This document shows, piece by piece, positions 42,595 to 49,975 of a stretch of DNA of 64,000 nucleotides. Below the pieces are notes generated by a model. It saw only the letters and a program-made list of their open reading frames with translations, ran no database searches and was not told the DNA's origin. The position numbers and the translations under genes were made by a program. The stretch's first letter is position 1, and each line of letters opens with the position of its first letter. Origin of the DNA: Treponema_B putidum (GTDB lineage Bacteria > Spirochaetota > Spirochaetia > Treponematales > Treponemataceae); the NCBI RefSeq assembly GCF_007830595.1, contig NZ_VLLD01000008.1. One strand, written 5' to 3'.

Positions 42595-43875
42595 ATGAAA
42601 CAAAATCGATGTAAATTAATTAAAATGTTAAGTGCTTTCTTAATATTTTTTTGTTTTTTCAGAGGCGTATTTGCACAGAATGAAACTGAATGTGAAAAAG
42701 CCGTCCAAGCTGTTGTAGAAGCTTGTAACGAAAAATCCGTAACAAATGTGCTGCCTTATTTGGCCGAGGATTTTTCAATTGCAGGTCAGAGCGGTAATAG
42801 GGCAAAAGCAATTTTGCAGCAATTATTGGCCGGAGTGGGAGCGGTAGTTTCCTATGAAAAAACAGAAAGCCTTATGGAAGACGGAAAACTTATTTTAAAG
42901 TACTCAATTGAATATTCTCAAGTAGGAAAGAAAGAGTCCGTATTTATTTTCAATAAGGATAATTTAATTGTCGAAGCTGAACTTATGAAAATAAAAGTAA
43001 AAACTTTGTCTTCAGAAGAACGAACTATAGAGTACAATACACATAAAATCACTTCCATTCCTTTTATATTTGCAGAAAATCTGCCGTTGGTAGACGTATT
43101 GCTTAATGGTGAAAGCAGATTGTTTTTATTAGACAGCGGTGCACCTTTTTCTATTTTAAATTCAAAGTACATTGAAGGATTAAACACGGACACAAAAAAA
43201 CTTGGTAGTTTTCAAGATGTCAGCGGTAATGTTTCAAGTCCGAATATGGATATAACAACCGTAAAAGAATTGGAATTCGCCGGTAGTAAAATAAAAAATC
43301 AAAAAATAGTAGTTCTTGATATGAGTCGTCTTGAACAGAGTTTAAAAACGGACGGCATATACGGATTAATAGGCTATGATATGCTAAAAGAATATGATGT
43401 CTTTTTAGATTATCAAAAAAAGCAGTTGACACTTATAAGACCGGATTCGTATGATAGTTTTATAAAATCTAATACATTAAAAGTATATTCAAAAATTCCG
43501 TGTAAAATGGTAGGTCATATTCCGGTTATTGAAGTAGCGATTGGAAACAAAACCTATACATTGGGACTCGATACCGGAGCTGAATTCAATTTACTCGACA
43601 GCTTTTATTTTAATGAATTAGAACCGTCCTTAACAAACAAAGAAAAAACCGAACTGAGCGGAGCAGGCGGAATTAAACAGGAAATATATCAAGCGGAATT
43701 AAAAACAATGAAGATAGGCGGTAAAACATATAAAAATATAAAAACTGCCTTTTCCGATATTTCTCATTTGCGAAAAAAGCCCGATAGTTATGACGGTCTT
43801 TTAGGTCATCCCTTTTTGTCCGCCCAACCGTTTCTTATAAGTTATAAACGTGGAGAAATAATTTTGTTTAAATAA
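42595..43875 (+). CDS. exported retropepsin-like aspartic protease, duplicated domain
   Basis: A 426-aa exported protein. A signal peptide (to about residue 28, VFAQ), a SnoaL-like/DUF4440-type N-terminal domain (AVQAVVEACNEKSVTNVLPY) to about residue 125, then two retropepsin-like halves, each with a D-S/T-G motif: LFLLDSGAPFSIL near residue 180 and LGLDTGAEFNLL near residue 325. Paired halves suggest that both aspartates work within one chain, as in pepsin. GGGGG precedes the ATG by 7 nt. It lies behind a broken BlaI gene, so its control may have been lost. Substrate unknown. Confidence 0.82.
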   Translation: MKQNRCKLIKMLSAFLIFFCFFRGVFAQNETECEKAVQAVVEACNEKSVTNVLPYLAEDFSIAGQSGNRAKAILQQLLAGVGAVVSYEKTESLMEDGKLILKYSIEYSQVGKKESVFIFNKDNLIVEAELMKIKVKTLSSEERTIEYNTHKITSIPFIFAENLPLVDVLLNGESRLFLLDSGAPFSILNSKYIEGLNTDTKKLGSFQDVSGNVSSPNMDITTVKELEFAGSKIKNQKIVVLDMSRLEQSLKTDGIYGLIGYDMLKEYDVFLDYQKKQLTLIRPDSYDSFIKSNTLKVYSKIPCKMVGHIPVIEVAIGNKTYTLGLDTGAEFNLLDSFYFNELEPSLTNKEKTELSGAGGIKQEIYQAELKTMKIGGKTYKNIKTAFSDISHLRKKPDSYDGLLGHPFLSAQPFLISYKRGEIILFK

Positions 43876-43900
43876 ACAAAAAACTTTATTTCGTAAACCT

Positions 43901-43920
43901 CTAAAAACTTCAGTTTTTAG
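43901..43920. terminator. hairpin with ACTTCAGT core
   Basis: CTAAAAACT and AGTTTTTAG pair around TC after the aspartic protease gene. GTAAGCTT/AAGCTTAC arms follow at 43923-43955. Confidence 0.6.
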
Positions 43921-43997
43921 AAGGTAAGCTTTGCTCACCGGTTTATCTTAAGCTTACTTGCGATGTCAATTTCTTATTTTTCTGTTATACTATGTTT

Positions 43998-44129
43998 ATG
44001 AGTACGATTAGAAAAATGCCTATAGGCGTTCAAAGTTTTGACGAAGCAAGAAAGGCAAAAGATATGAATTTTTATCTAACGGTGGCTTTACAAACTTTTT
44101 CCGATATTGTTTTTTTTTCTATTTTGTAA
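43998..44129 (+). pseudogene. N-terminal fragment of an AAA-like/PD-(D/E)XK gene
   Basis: 43 codons starting MSTIRKMPIGVQSFDEARKA. This matches the first residues of the protein at 25412-27034 (RRLPIGVQSF), after which the frame becomes unrelated low-complexity sequence (LTVALQTFSDIVFFSIL). A TATACT -10 box ends 6 nt before the ATG, so even the remnant keeps a leaderless-type start. No functional product expected. Confidence 0.7.
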
Positions 44130-44169
44130 TATACTACTAACCTATAAAACAAATAATTTGGAGGTAACA

Positions 44170-45615
44170 ATGAACCCATTGCAGAACACTGAACCTAAGG
44201 AAGTATTTAAATGGTTTTACGAAATCTCTCAAGTGCCGAGAGGTTCCGGAAACGAAAGAGCTATCAGCGATTTTCTTGTAAAATTTGCAAAAGATAGAAG
44301 TCTTGAAGTTTATCAAGATAAGGCTATGAACGTTATCATAAAAAAGCCCGGAACTGCCGGTTATGAAAAATCTCCGGCAGTTATTATTCAGGGACACATG
44401 GATATGGTTTGCGAGAAGGATGCTTCCTCAAACCATGATTTTTTAAAGGATCCTATTAAATTCGTTGTAAAGGACGGAATGCTCTATGCAGATAAGACAA
44501 CCCTTGGAGGAGATGACGGCATAGCCGTAGCTTATGCTCTTACTCTTCTTGATTCAAAAGATATTCCCCACCCGCCGCTGGAAGTTTTGATTACGACTGA
44601 AGAAGAAACAGGCATGTACGGAGCGATGGCCCTTACCGGTGAGCATCTGCAAGGTACACGTCTTTTAAATATAGATTCGGAAGAAGAAGGAGTCTTCTTG
44701 GTAAGCTGTGCAGGCGGAGCTAACATCCATATCTTTTTCGATGTAAAAAAAGAAGCTTCTAAAGGAAAATTCTTAAAAATCACCGTAGGAGGTCTCCTTG
44801 GAGGACATTCAGGTATCGAGATAAACAAGCAAAGAGCCAACTCCATCAAGCTTTTGGGAAGGATTCTTTATAACATCAAGCGAAACGAAAAAATCAATTT
44901 AGTCGAAATTTCGGGCGGTTCAAAACACAATGCAATTGCAAAAGATGCCTATGCAGTCATAGCCGTCGAAAATACGTCAGCCGTTTTTAAGATTGTCGAA
45001 AAACTTACCGCTGATTTTAAAAATGAATACAGAGTTGTGGACAAACTTTTAACCGTTACGGCAGCTGAAACTCAAAACCCTTCAGGAAAAATGTTTACAA
45101 AAGAGCTTACCTTAAATCTGATTGATTTTATGGCAAGTATTCCCAATGGTGTGCAATATATGAGCATGGAAATTCCCGGCCTTGTCCAAACAAGTTTAAA
45201 TAACGGTGTTTTGGAAGAAGTAGATGGAAAAATTAAATTTACAACATCGATACGAAGCAGCGTAAAGAGTGCCTTGGATGAAATTGCCGATGTGCTTAAG
45301 ATTCAAGCTGAACGGTGCGGAGCCCAATTTGAAAAAGCTTCGGAATATCCCGCTTGGGAGTATAGTCCCGATTCTCCTGTGCGCGAGAAGGCTGTTAATG
45401 TTTATAAAAAACTTAATAACAAAGAGCCTGTAATTACAGCAATCCACGCAGGACTTGAATGCGGCCTTTTAAAGAAGACTCTTCCCAATGTCGATGCCGT
45501 AAGTTTCGGTCCCAATTTGCATGATGTGCACACTCCTAACGAACACATGGACATAGCTTCCGTTCAACGCGTATGGAAATTCTTATTGGCATATCTAGCC
45601 GAATTAAAGAATTAA
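44170..45615 (+). CDS. pepD: aminoacyl-histidine dipeptidase (PepD, M20C)
   Basis: A 481-aa cytoplasmic metallopeptidase that cleaves Xaa-His and other dipeptides. M20 motifs: VIIQGHMDMVCEKD (metal His and catalytic Asp), TTLGGDDGIAVAYAL (bridging Asp), EEETGMYGA (general-base Glu), HAGLECGLL and the late LHDVHTPNEHMDI metal ligand. The ATG at 44170 has GGAGG 5 nt upstream. Length is standard. The short upstream reading into the AAA-like remnant is not coding. It ends before a convergent small-RNA candidate. Confidence 0.95.
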   Translation: MNPLQNTEPKEVFKWFYEISQVPRGSGNERAISDFLVKFAKDRSLEVYQDKAMNVIIKKPGTAGYEKSPAVIIQGHMDMVCEKDASSNHDFLKDPIKFVVKDGMLYADKTTLGGDDGIAVAYALTLLDSKDIPHPPLEVLITTEEETGMYGAMALTGEHLQGTRLLNIDSEEEGVFLVSCAGGANIHIFFDVKKEASKGKFLKITVGGLLGGHSGIEINKQRANSIKLLGRILYNIKRNEKINLVEISGGSKHNAIAKDAYAVIAVENTSAVFKIVEKLTADFKNEYRVVDKLLTVTAAETQNPSGKMFTKELTLNLIDFMASIPNGVQYMSMEIPGLVQTSLNNGVLEEVDGKIKFTTSIRSSVKSALDEIADVLKIQAERCGAQFEKASEYPAWEYSPDSPVREKAVNVYKKLNNKEPVITAIHAGLECGLLKKTLPNVDAVSFGPNLHDVHTPNEHMDIASVQRVWKFLLAYLAELKN

Positions 45616-45654
45616 AAATAAGGTGGACTGAGGCCTAAACTACGTCAGACTTAT

Positions 45655-45741
45655 TAAAAACTAAAAAGGGGCATGAAGTCATGCCCCTTATGGGAGTTGT
45701 GCTTTGAACCGCCTAATGGCGGATACTCACATCTCCCGCTT
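45655..45741 (-). ncRNA. candidate structured small RNA
   Basis: A stand-alone unit on the minus strand between pepD and the DUF1361 gene. After the promoter at 45748-45775, a stem of CTCCC (45733-45737) with GGGAG (45692-45696) closes a GTG/CAC helix and the inner hairpin CCGCC-TAAT-GGCGG (45709-45722). A second hairpin, AAGGGGCATGA (45666-45676) with TCATGCCCCTT (45679-45689), is followed on the minus strand by TTTTTAGTTTTT: a good intrinsic terminator. No ORF is inside and no gene follows in the same direction, so a small RNA of about 85 nt is more likely than a riboswitch. It matches no family I can name. Confidence 0.6.
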
Positions 45742-45747
45742 AATATA

Positions 45748-45775
45748 ATTTTAGCATAATTACTGTAATTGTCAA
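45748..45775 (-). promoter_or_regulatory. promoter of the small-RNA candidate
   Basis: Minus strand TTGACA (45775-45770), 16-nt spacer, TAAAAT (45753-45748). It begins 12 bp after the stop of the DUF1361 gene. Confidence 0.65.
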
Positions 45776-45786
45776 GTAAAATCATC

Positions 45787-46452
45787 CTAAAAATTTAATT
45801 TTTTTTCGCCGAAGCTCTTGTACGATACATAAAGAAGATTAAAGAGGGTTCCAAGCAAAAGAATAAATGCCCATGTTCTTGCATGTATGAAGGGATTTTT
45901 TATCGGTAAAAAGAGGTCTGATAGGACGGAGCTTAAATTTGTTAGGAGATCCCATGAATTCCACCTTAAAAACCTGCCTAAATAGATACCGAAAGCCGAA
46001 AGATATATCACAAAAACCGAAAAAATTTGCGGGTATCTTATATTAAAAAGTTTTTTAATCTTAGTTTCGATAAAATCCAAACTTACTAAGCCGTAAAAAA
46101 GGCCTGTAAGACTATATGAAAGAAGGAGAATCAGGTCATACCAGCGCATTGTTGAAGCTGCTGTTTTTAGATGAATAAAATCGGTTACTATATAAAGAGC
46201 ATTGGGAAAGAATAGGAGCCACAGCATAGCAAAAATTATAAACGGTATTTTTTTACAATTTTTTGACAAATATAGTATGGAAGATATAAACCACGGTACA
46301 AAGGCCAAAAATAAATTCCATACTAAAAAGAGTAAAAAATAGTTTTCTGCTATAAATATTCTGCATACCGATAAAAAAATACAAAAAAAAGACAAGAACA
46401 TCAAAGCAAAGGTGCTTTTAATCCGGAATATATTTTTAAAGTAATGCCTCAT
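45787..46452 (-). CDS. DUF1361 membrane protein
   Basis: A 221-aa inner-membrane protein with about six helices and the family phrases WNLFLAFVPWFIS, WLLFFPNALYIVTDFIHL and GIYLGRFLRWNSWD. DUF1361 proteins are of unknown function. No good ribosome site precedes the ATG, and the 59-bp structured repeat ends 10 nt upstream, so this element could hold the promoter or leader. It lies downstream of the zinc-binding lipoprotein gene. Confidence 0.85.
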   Translation of the reverse strand: MRHYFKNIFRIKSTFALMFLSFFCIFLSVCRIFIAENYFLLFLVWNLFLAFVPWFISSILYLSKNCKKIPFIIFAMLWLLFFPNALYIVTDFIHLKTAASTMRWYDLILLLSYSLTGLFYGLVSLDFIETKIKKLFNIRYPQIFSVFVIYLSAFGIYLGRFLRWNSWDLLTNLSSVLSDLFLPIKNPFIHARTWAFILLLGTLFNLLYVSYKSFGEKKLNF

Positions 46453-46461
46453 ACAATATCG

Positions 46462-46520
46462 ATAAACAGTGAGGCACCATTTGTGCCGAACTGTTTATCA
46501 CACCTCCCATAAAAAGTCAA
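46462..46520 (-). repeat. 59-bp structured repeat, copy 2
   Basis: Second copy of 30976-31034. Perfect outer arms ATAAACAGT and ACTGTTTAT enclose GGCAC/GTGCC, with a CCATTT loop on the plus strand, and the CACCTCCCATAAAAAGTCAA tail is identical. On the minus strand it reads TTGACT-N17-TAAACA and then the hairpin, just ahead of the DUF1361 gene. Confidence 0.85.
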
Positions 46521-46537
46521 AAGACCGCCCGTGCCTT

Positions 46538-47506
46538 TTATTTTAAATTTTCATAGATGCGCATTAGATTTGCTTTCATGCGTTCAAGATAGGTTTTGTT
46601 ATCTTCTGGGCTTTCGATTGTGTAAATTTTTTCAACCCTGGCTCCAAGCTCTGCTGCAAGGGTTTTTGAAACAAGGGGGCTTGCCGCTTCTTCTGTAAAG
46701 ATAACTTTTACTTTGTGTTCCCTACAATATTCGACCAGTTTTGCAAGTTCTTTCGGATTCGGTTCATTTTCATTAAAGATATCGGTTACCGAATTTTGTT
46801 CTAAAGAAAAATCTCTGCAAAGGTATCCGAAGGCGGCATGACCTGTTACAAAGTGTTTGTTTTTTACGTTGGAAAATTTTTCAATATATTCTTTTAAAAG
46901 TTCATCAATTTCGGAAATATATTTGCTTGCATTTTCTTTATAGCTTTTTGCATTTTCAGGGTCAGCCGCAGCAAGAACATTTTCGATATTTTTTATCATA
47001 ATTTTTGCAGAAGAAAGGCTGAGCCATGTATGCGGATCGAACTCGCCGTGATGGCAGTGTTCATGCTCTTTGTCATCAGGTTTTCCTGCACAAGCTTCGC
47101 AGTCACAGTCTTCGCCATGTTCATCATGGTTATGGTGCCCAGCCTTGATTGGCTCAATTCCGCTGCTTGCTTCGACCATAATCAGTTTTTTATTGTTGAC
47201 TGCTTTTATAGCTTCATCAAGCCAAAACTCCATGCCCAGACCGTTATAGATTAACACATCTGCTTTCGATAAAAAAGCAAGGTCTTTAGCCTTGGGCTCA
47301 AAGTCATGGGCTTCCATTCCCGGCGGAATTATAACCGAAATATTGACATTATCGCCTGCAACTGCCTGAGTAAGCTCCTTCATTGCATCGAAGGTAACAG
47401 CAACATTTTTTCTACCGTTATCGGGAATTTCTTTTGCTCCCATAGCAAAGAGACTTACCGATGAAACGATACCAATAAATAAACATGTTTTTAAAATAGA
47501 CTTCAT
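46538..47506 (-). CDS. zinc/manganese-binding ABC substrate protein (ZnuA/TroA-like)
   Basis: A 322-aa cluster A-I binding protein. A signal or lipid-type N-terminus ends at FAMGAKE. Metal-site features: PPGMEAHDFEPKAKD, HTWLSLSSAK, TGHAAFGYL, and late FTEEAASPL. A loop at about residues 122-155 is packed with His, Cys and acidic residues (HHNHDEHGEDCDCEAC, EHEHCHHGEFD), as in zinc-selective ZnuA proteins. GGAG precedes the ATG. Permease and ATPase genes are not in this window, so it must work with a transporter encoded elsewhere. Zinc is the probable ligand. Confidence 0.9.
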   Translation of the reverse strand: MKSILKTCLFIGIVSSVSLFAMGAKEIPDNGRKNVAVTFDAMKELTQAVAGDNVNISVIIPPGMEAHDFEPKAKDLAFLSKADVLIYNGLGMEFWLDEAIKAVNNKKLIMVEASSGIEPIKAGHHNHDEHGEDCDCEACAGKPDDKEHEHCHHGEFDPHTWLSLSSAKIMIKNIENVLAAADPENAKSYKENASKYISEIDELLKEYIEKFSNVKNKHFVTGHAAFGYLCRDFSLEQNSVTDIFNENEPNPKELAKLVEYCREHKVKVIFTEEAASPLVSKTLAAELGARVEKIYTIESPEDNKTYLERMKANLMRIYENLK

Positions 47507-47597
47507 ATAAACTCCAAAACTCCATATTTTTTAAGACGGAATAGAATATAATACCGTGCCGAAATTAAGTCAATCAAAATAGGCTAAAATTAGATTT

Positions 47598-47993
47598 TTA
47601 GGGCTGAAGGCCCGGAACCAAATATTTTTCAGGTATTTTAACGGGCCGGCCCGTACTGTCTACACAGGCCCATGTTACCCTTGCTTCGGCGCAGACTTTA
47701 CCTTCTTCATTTTTTATAACCTGTAAAAAGGTACCGGAAACCTTACCCAGTTCAACATGGGTAACCTCAATAGCCAGTTTATCGTAAAGTTTAGCTGAGT
47801 GTTTGTATTTAATATCTATGTGAGATACATAGAGCATGTAGCCTTCTTCAATCATTGATACATAATCGAAGCCTATTTTTTTTAAAAACTGCATTCTGGT
47901 ATGTTCCAAATAATTTAAGTAAACGGCATTATTTACATGGTTATAAGCGTCAAGCTCGTAGCTTCGCACTTCAACATAAAATGTATGTGTCAC
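47598..47993 (-). CDS. acyl-CoA thioesterase, YbgC/4HBT family
   Basis: A 131-aa hot-dog fold protein: VRSYELDAYNHVNNAVYLNY contains the Asp-x-x-x-His-Val-Asn-Asn active-site signature, and HTRMQFLKKIG follows as usual. It hydrolyses acyl-CoA thioesters. The start is GTG, with GGAG 6 nt upstream. It is 9 bp downstream of an acyltransferase gene on the same strand, suggesting a shared lipid-metabolism transcript. Confidence 0.9.
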   Translation of the reverse strand: MTHTFYVEVRSYELDAYNHVNNAVYLNYLEHTRMQFLKKIGFDYVSMIEEGYMLYVSHIDIKYKHSAKLYDKLAIEVTHVELGKVSGTFLQVIKNEEGKVCAEARVTWACVDSTGRPVKIPEKYLVPGLQP

Positions 47994-48002
47994 AATCTTC
48001 TC

Positions 48003-48887
48003 CTATTTTAGCCGTCCGATTTCGTTTGCTTCGTGCATCTTTTCAAGCTCTGCCATTACCCGATCGACAACAGCCTGCTTTTTATCTATACCCGTAAGTT
48101 CTTTATGTTCGGCTTTTACTTTTTCGCGAAAATCTGCACAGTTTATGACCGGGCTTGAATCAAAGATTAGCCTATCCTTCCAGACAGTATCTTCTGTCAT
48201 ATCTCCCGATTCCGAAATACGCAGGCAGTTTCCATTGCTTGAAACCAAGAGCATTATATCGGACATTTTAATGTACGAATCTATTTCTTTTACTCCCTTC
48301 TTTGTTTCGGGTTTTCCGGGGCGGTACCTGGTACCTGCAGGATATACAAGAACTACTCTACCTTCCTCTTTTGCCTTTTCGAGTGCTCTCATAGAAGCAA
48401 GGTTTATCATCTTACTTCGTTTTAATTCCGATTCCAATAATTCGAGGTCTTTAATTGATTTGATAGAACGGCTGGGATATATATAAATTCGGTCATAGGC
48501 ACTTGCAAAGGCCGCAACATAGGGATTATCCTCGCCCAGCTTTAAGCCTGCCATTGCTATGCACTTTTCTGCAAGCTCTGACCCTTTAGTTCCGGTTTTT
48601 TTCATTAAATTGATAAAAGCAGGGTAATCCAGATTACTGTAGTGTTCTGCAAGAATTATGCCTTTTTTTCCTTTATTTATCTCATCTAAAAATTCTTCTA
48701 AGTGTTCAGGATGTCTAAATTCCGAATTCTCAAGGATGAGATCGTCTACCATCTTATCAAGAATTTTAATTAGAACAGGATTACCTTTTTGCAATACATT
48801 TTCAGGTGTAACTGCCGGATTTTTTATTGTGTGTTTTGCAATTTCGGGTAAAAAGTCTTTTACATACTCCATTAAAGTTTGCTGCAT
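48003..48887 (-). CDS. PlsC-like acyltransferase
   Basis: A 294-aa protein with the acyltransferase HX4D box (AEHYSNLDYPAF) near residue 82 and a later VVLVYPAGTRYRPG motif, matching FPEGTRS of 1-acylglycerol-3-phosphate acyltransferases. It probably acylates a glycerol phosphate or related acceptor at the membrane, although no strong transmembrane helix is seen. AGG/GGAGG precedes the ATG by 6 nt. Followed closely by the thioesterase gene. Confidence 0.82.
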   Translation of the reverse strand: MQQTLMEYVKDFLPEIAKHTIKNPAVTPENVLQKGNPVLIKILDKMVDDLILENSEFRHPEHLEEFLDEINKGKKGIILAEHYSNLDYPAFINLMKKTGTKGSELAEKCIAMAGLKLGEDNPYVAAFASAYDRIYIYPSRSIKSIKDLELLESELKRSKMINLASMRALEKAKEEGRVVLVYPAGTRYRPGKPETKKGVKEIDSYIKMSDIMLLVSSNGNCLRISESGDMTEDTVWKDRLIFDSSPVINCADFREKVKAEHKELTGIDKKQAVVDRVMAELEKMHEANEIGRLK

Positions 48888-48928
48888 ATTAAACCTCCGC
48901 GAATTTTTTATAGAATAAAATTACTACT

Positions 48929-49963
48929 CTAAAATAAGCCGTCAAAATAATCTTTATATTTTTGATACGAAGATTTATCGACGGTTAAACTTACTACCGT
49001 ATATTTTGAATTTTCTTTTTTTATTATCAATTTAATATCGTGTTTTATGCTTTTTGATTCAAGGTCATAGACGCTGTTTATGATTTTAAATTTTTGTTTT
49101 GTTCCATTGATGTCCGTATTTTTTGAAAGTACCTTAGAAACCTCTCCCGACGAAGAAAAATATCTTATCAAAAAATCGATTTCTTTTCCGCTTATATCAG
49201 GGACTAGTTTTAAATCTACAGTATTTACATTTAAAAAGGCCTCGTTTCCCATCAAAAATGTATTGTCGGCTATCTGCTTCCATTGGCTGTCTAACAAAAG
49301 TTTAACTCCGTCAACGGTTCTTGTTTCTTTTTTTGCCTTGGGGTTTAAAACAAATTTAGACTCAAGAGGTTTAATTTCTTCGAGAGGGCTAAACTCAAAA
49401 AAAGTTTTTTCGTCTTTTACCCTTCCCATTTCTACCAGTTCAAAGGCTTTTTCTTTATTGGAATCTAAAATTTCTTTTATATGAAAGAGGGGAATGTAGG
49501 AGTGGAATTTTATCTCGCTTTCGCCTCCGAATTGTTCTTCATTTACTATTTTGGAACCGGTTTTTATTACAAGGCTTTCAGTTAATTTTTGTGTCTTCCA
49601 TGAGTAGAGTTTTGGGAGGATTCCCATAAGGTAGTTAACCGCATAGGTGTAGGCCGGATCGGTGTTAATACCCGAAATATTATTTTGACCCGTTATTACA
49701 AAGTCTCCATCTAAAATTTCTCCGCTAAACAAAACCTTTGCAAAGACTTTTCCGTTTGAGGTATATAAGAAACTGCCTATTGTGTTGCCGTTATAATATA
49801 AAAAGCCGACCCATGTCTGCTCTTTCCATGAAAGGTCTTGATAGATAAGATAATCTCCGGATTCCGAATCCTCCCATGCCGATTTTTCCTCGGCAGTGAG
49901 GTTAAAACTTACTGCCGTGAATAGAAAAAAAAGTAGAAAAACCGAAATTAAAATCTTTTTCAT
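48929..49963 (-). CDS. exported hypothetical protein
   Basis: A 344-aa protein with a signal peptide (MKKILISVFLLFFLFTAVSF, then NLTAEEKSA) and a beta-rich mature part without transmembrane helices or lipobox. No catalytic motif is evident. It has a long repetitive pattern of beta strands (GSFLYTSNGKVFAKVLFSGE) typical of periplasmic or surface spirochaetal proteins. AGGA stands 7 nt before the ATG. It follows proS by 12 bp on the same strand. Function unknown. Confidence 0.75.
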   Translation of the reverse strand: MKKILISVFLLFFLFTAVSFNLTAEEKSAWEDSESGDYLIYQDLSWKEQTWVGFLYYNGNTIGSFLYTSNGKVFAKVLFSGEILDGDFVITGQNNISGINTDPAYTYAVNYLMGILPKLYSWKTQKLTESLVIKTGSKIVNEEQFGGESEIKFHSYIPLFHIKEILDSNKEKAFELVEMGRVKDEKTFFEFSPLEEIKPLESKFVLNPKAKKETRTVDGVKLLLDSQWKQIADNTFLMGNEAFLNVNTVDLKLVPDISGKEIDFLIRYFSSSGEVSKVLSKNTDINGTKQKFKIINSVYDLESKSIKHDIKLIIKKENSKYTVVSLTVDKSSYQKYKDYFDGLF

Positions 49964-49975
49964 CTTAAGAATCCT

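Noticed and set aside
45655..45741. 4.5S RNA, fluoride or preQ1 riboswitch
   Set aside because: Lacks the GGAAGGAAGCA-type loop and the known riboswitch cores, and no gene follows downstream on the same strand.
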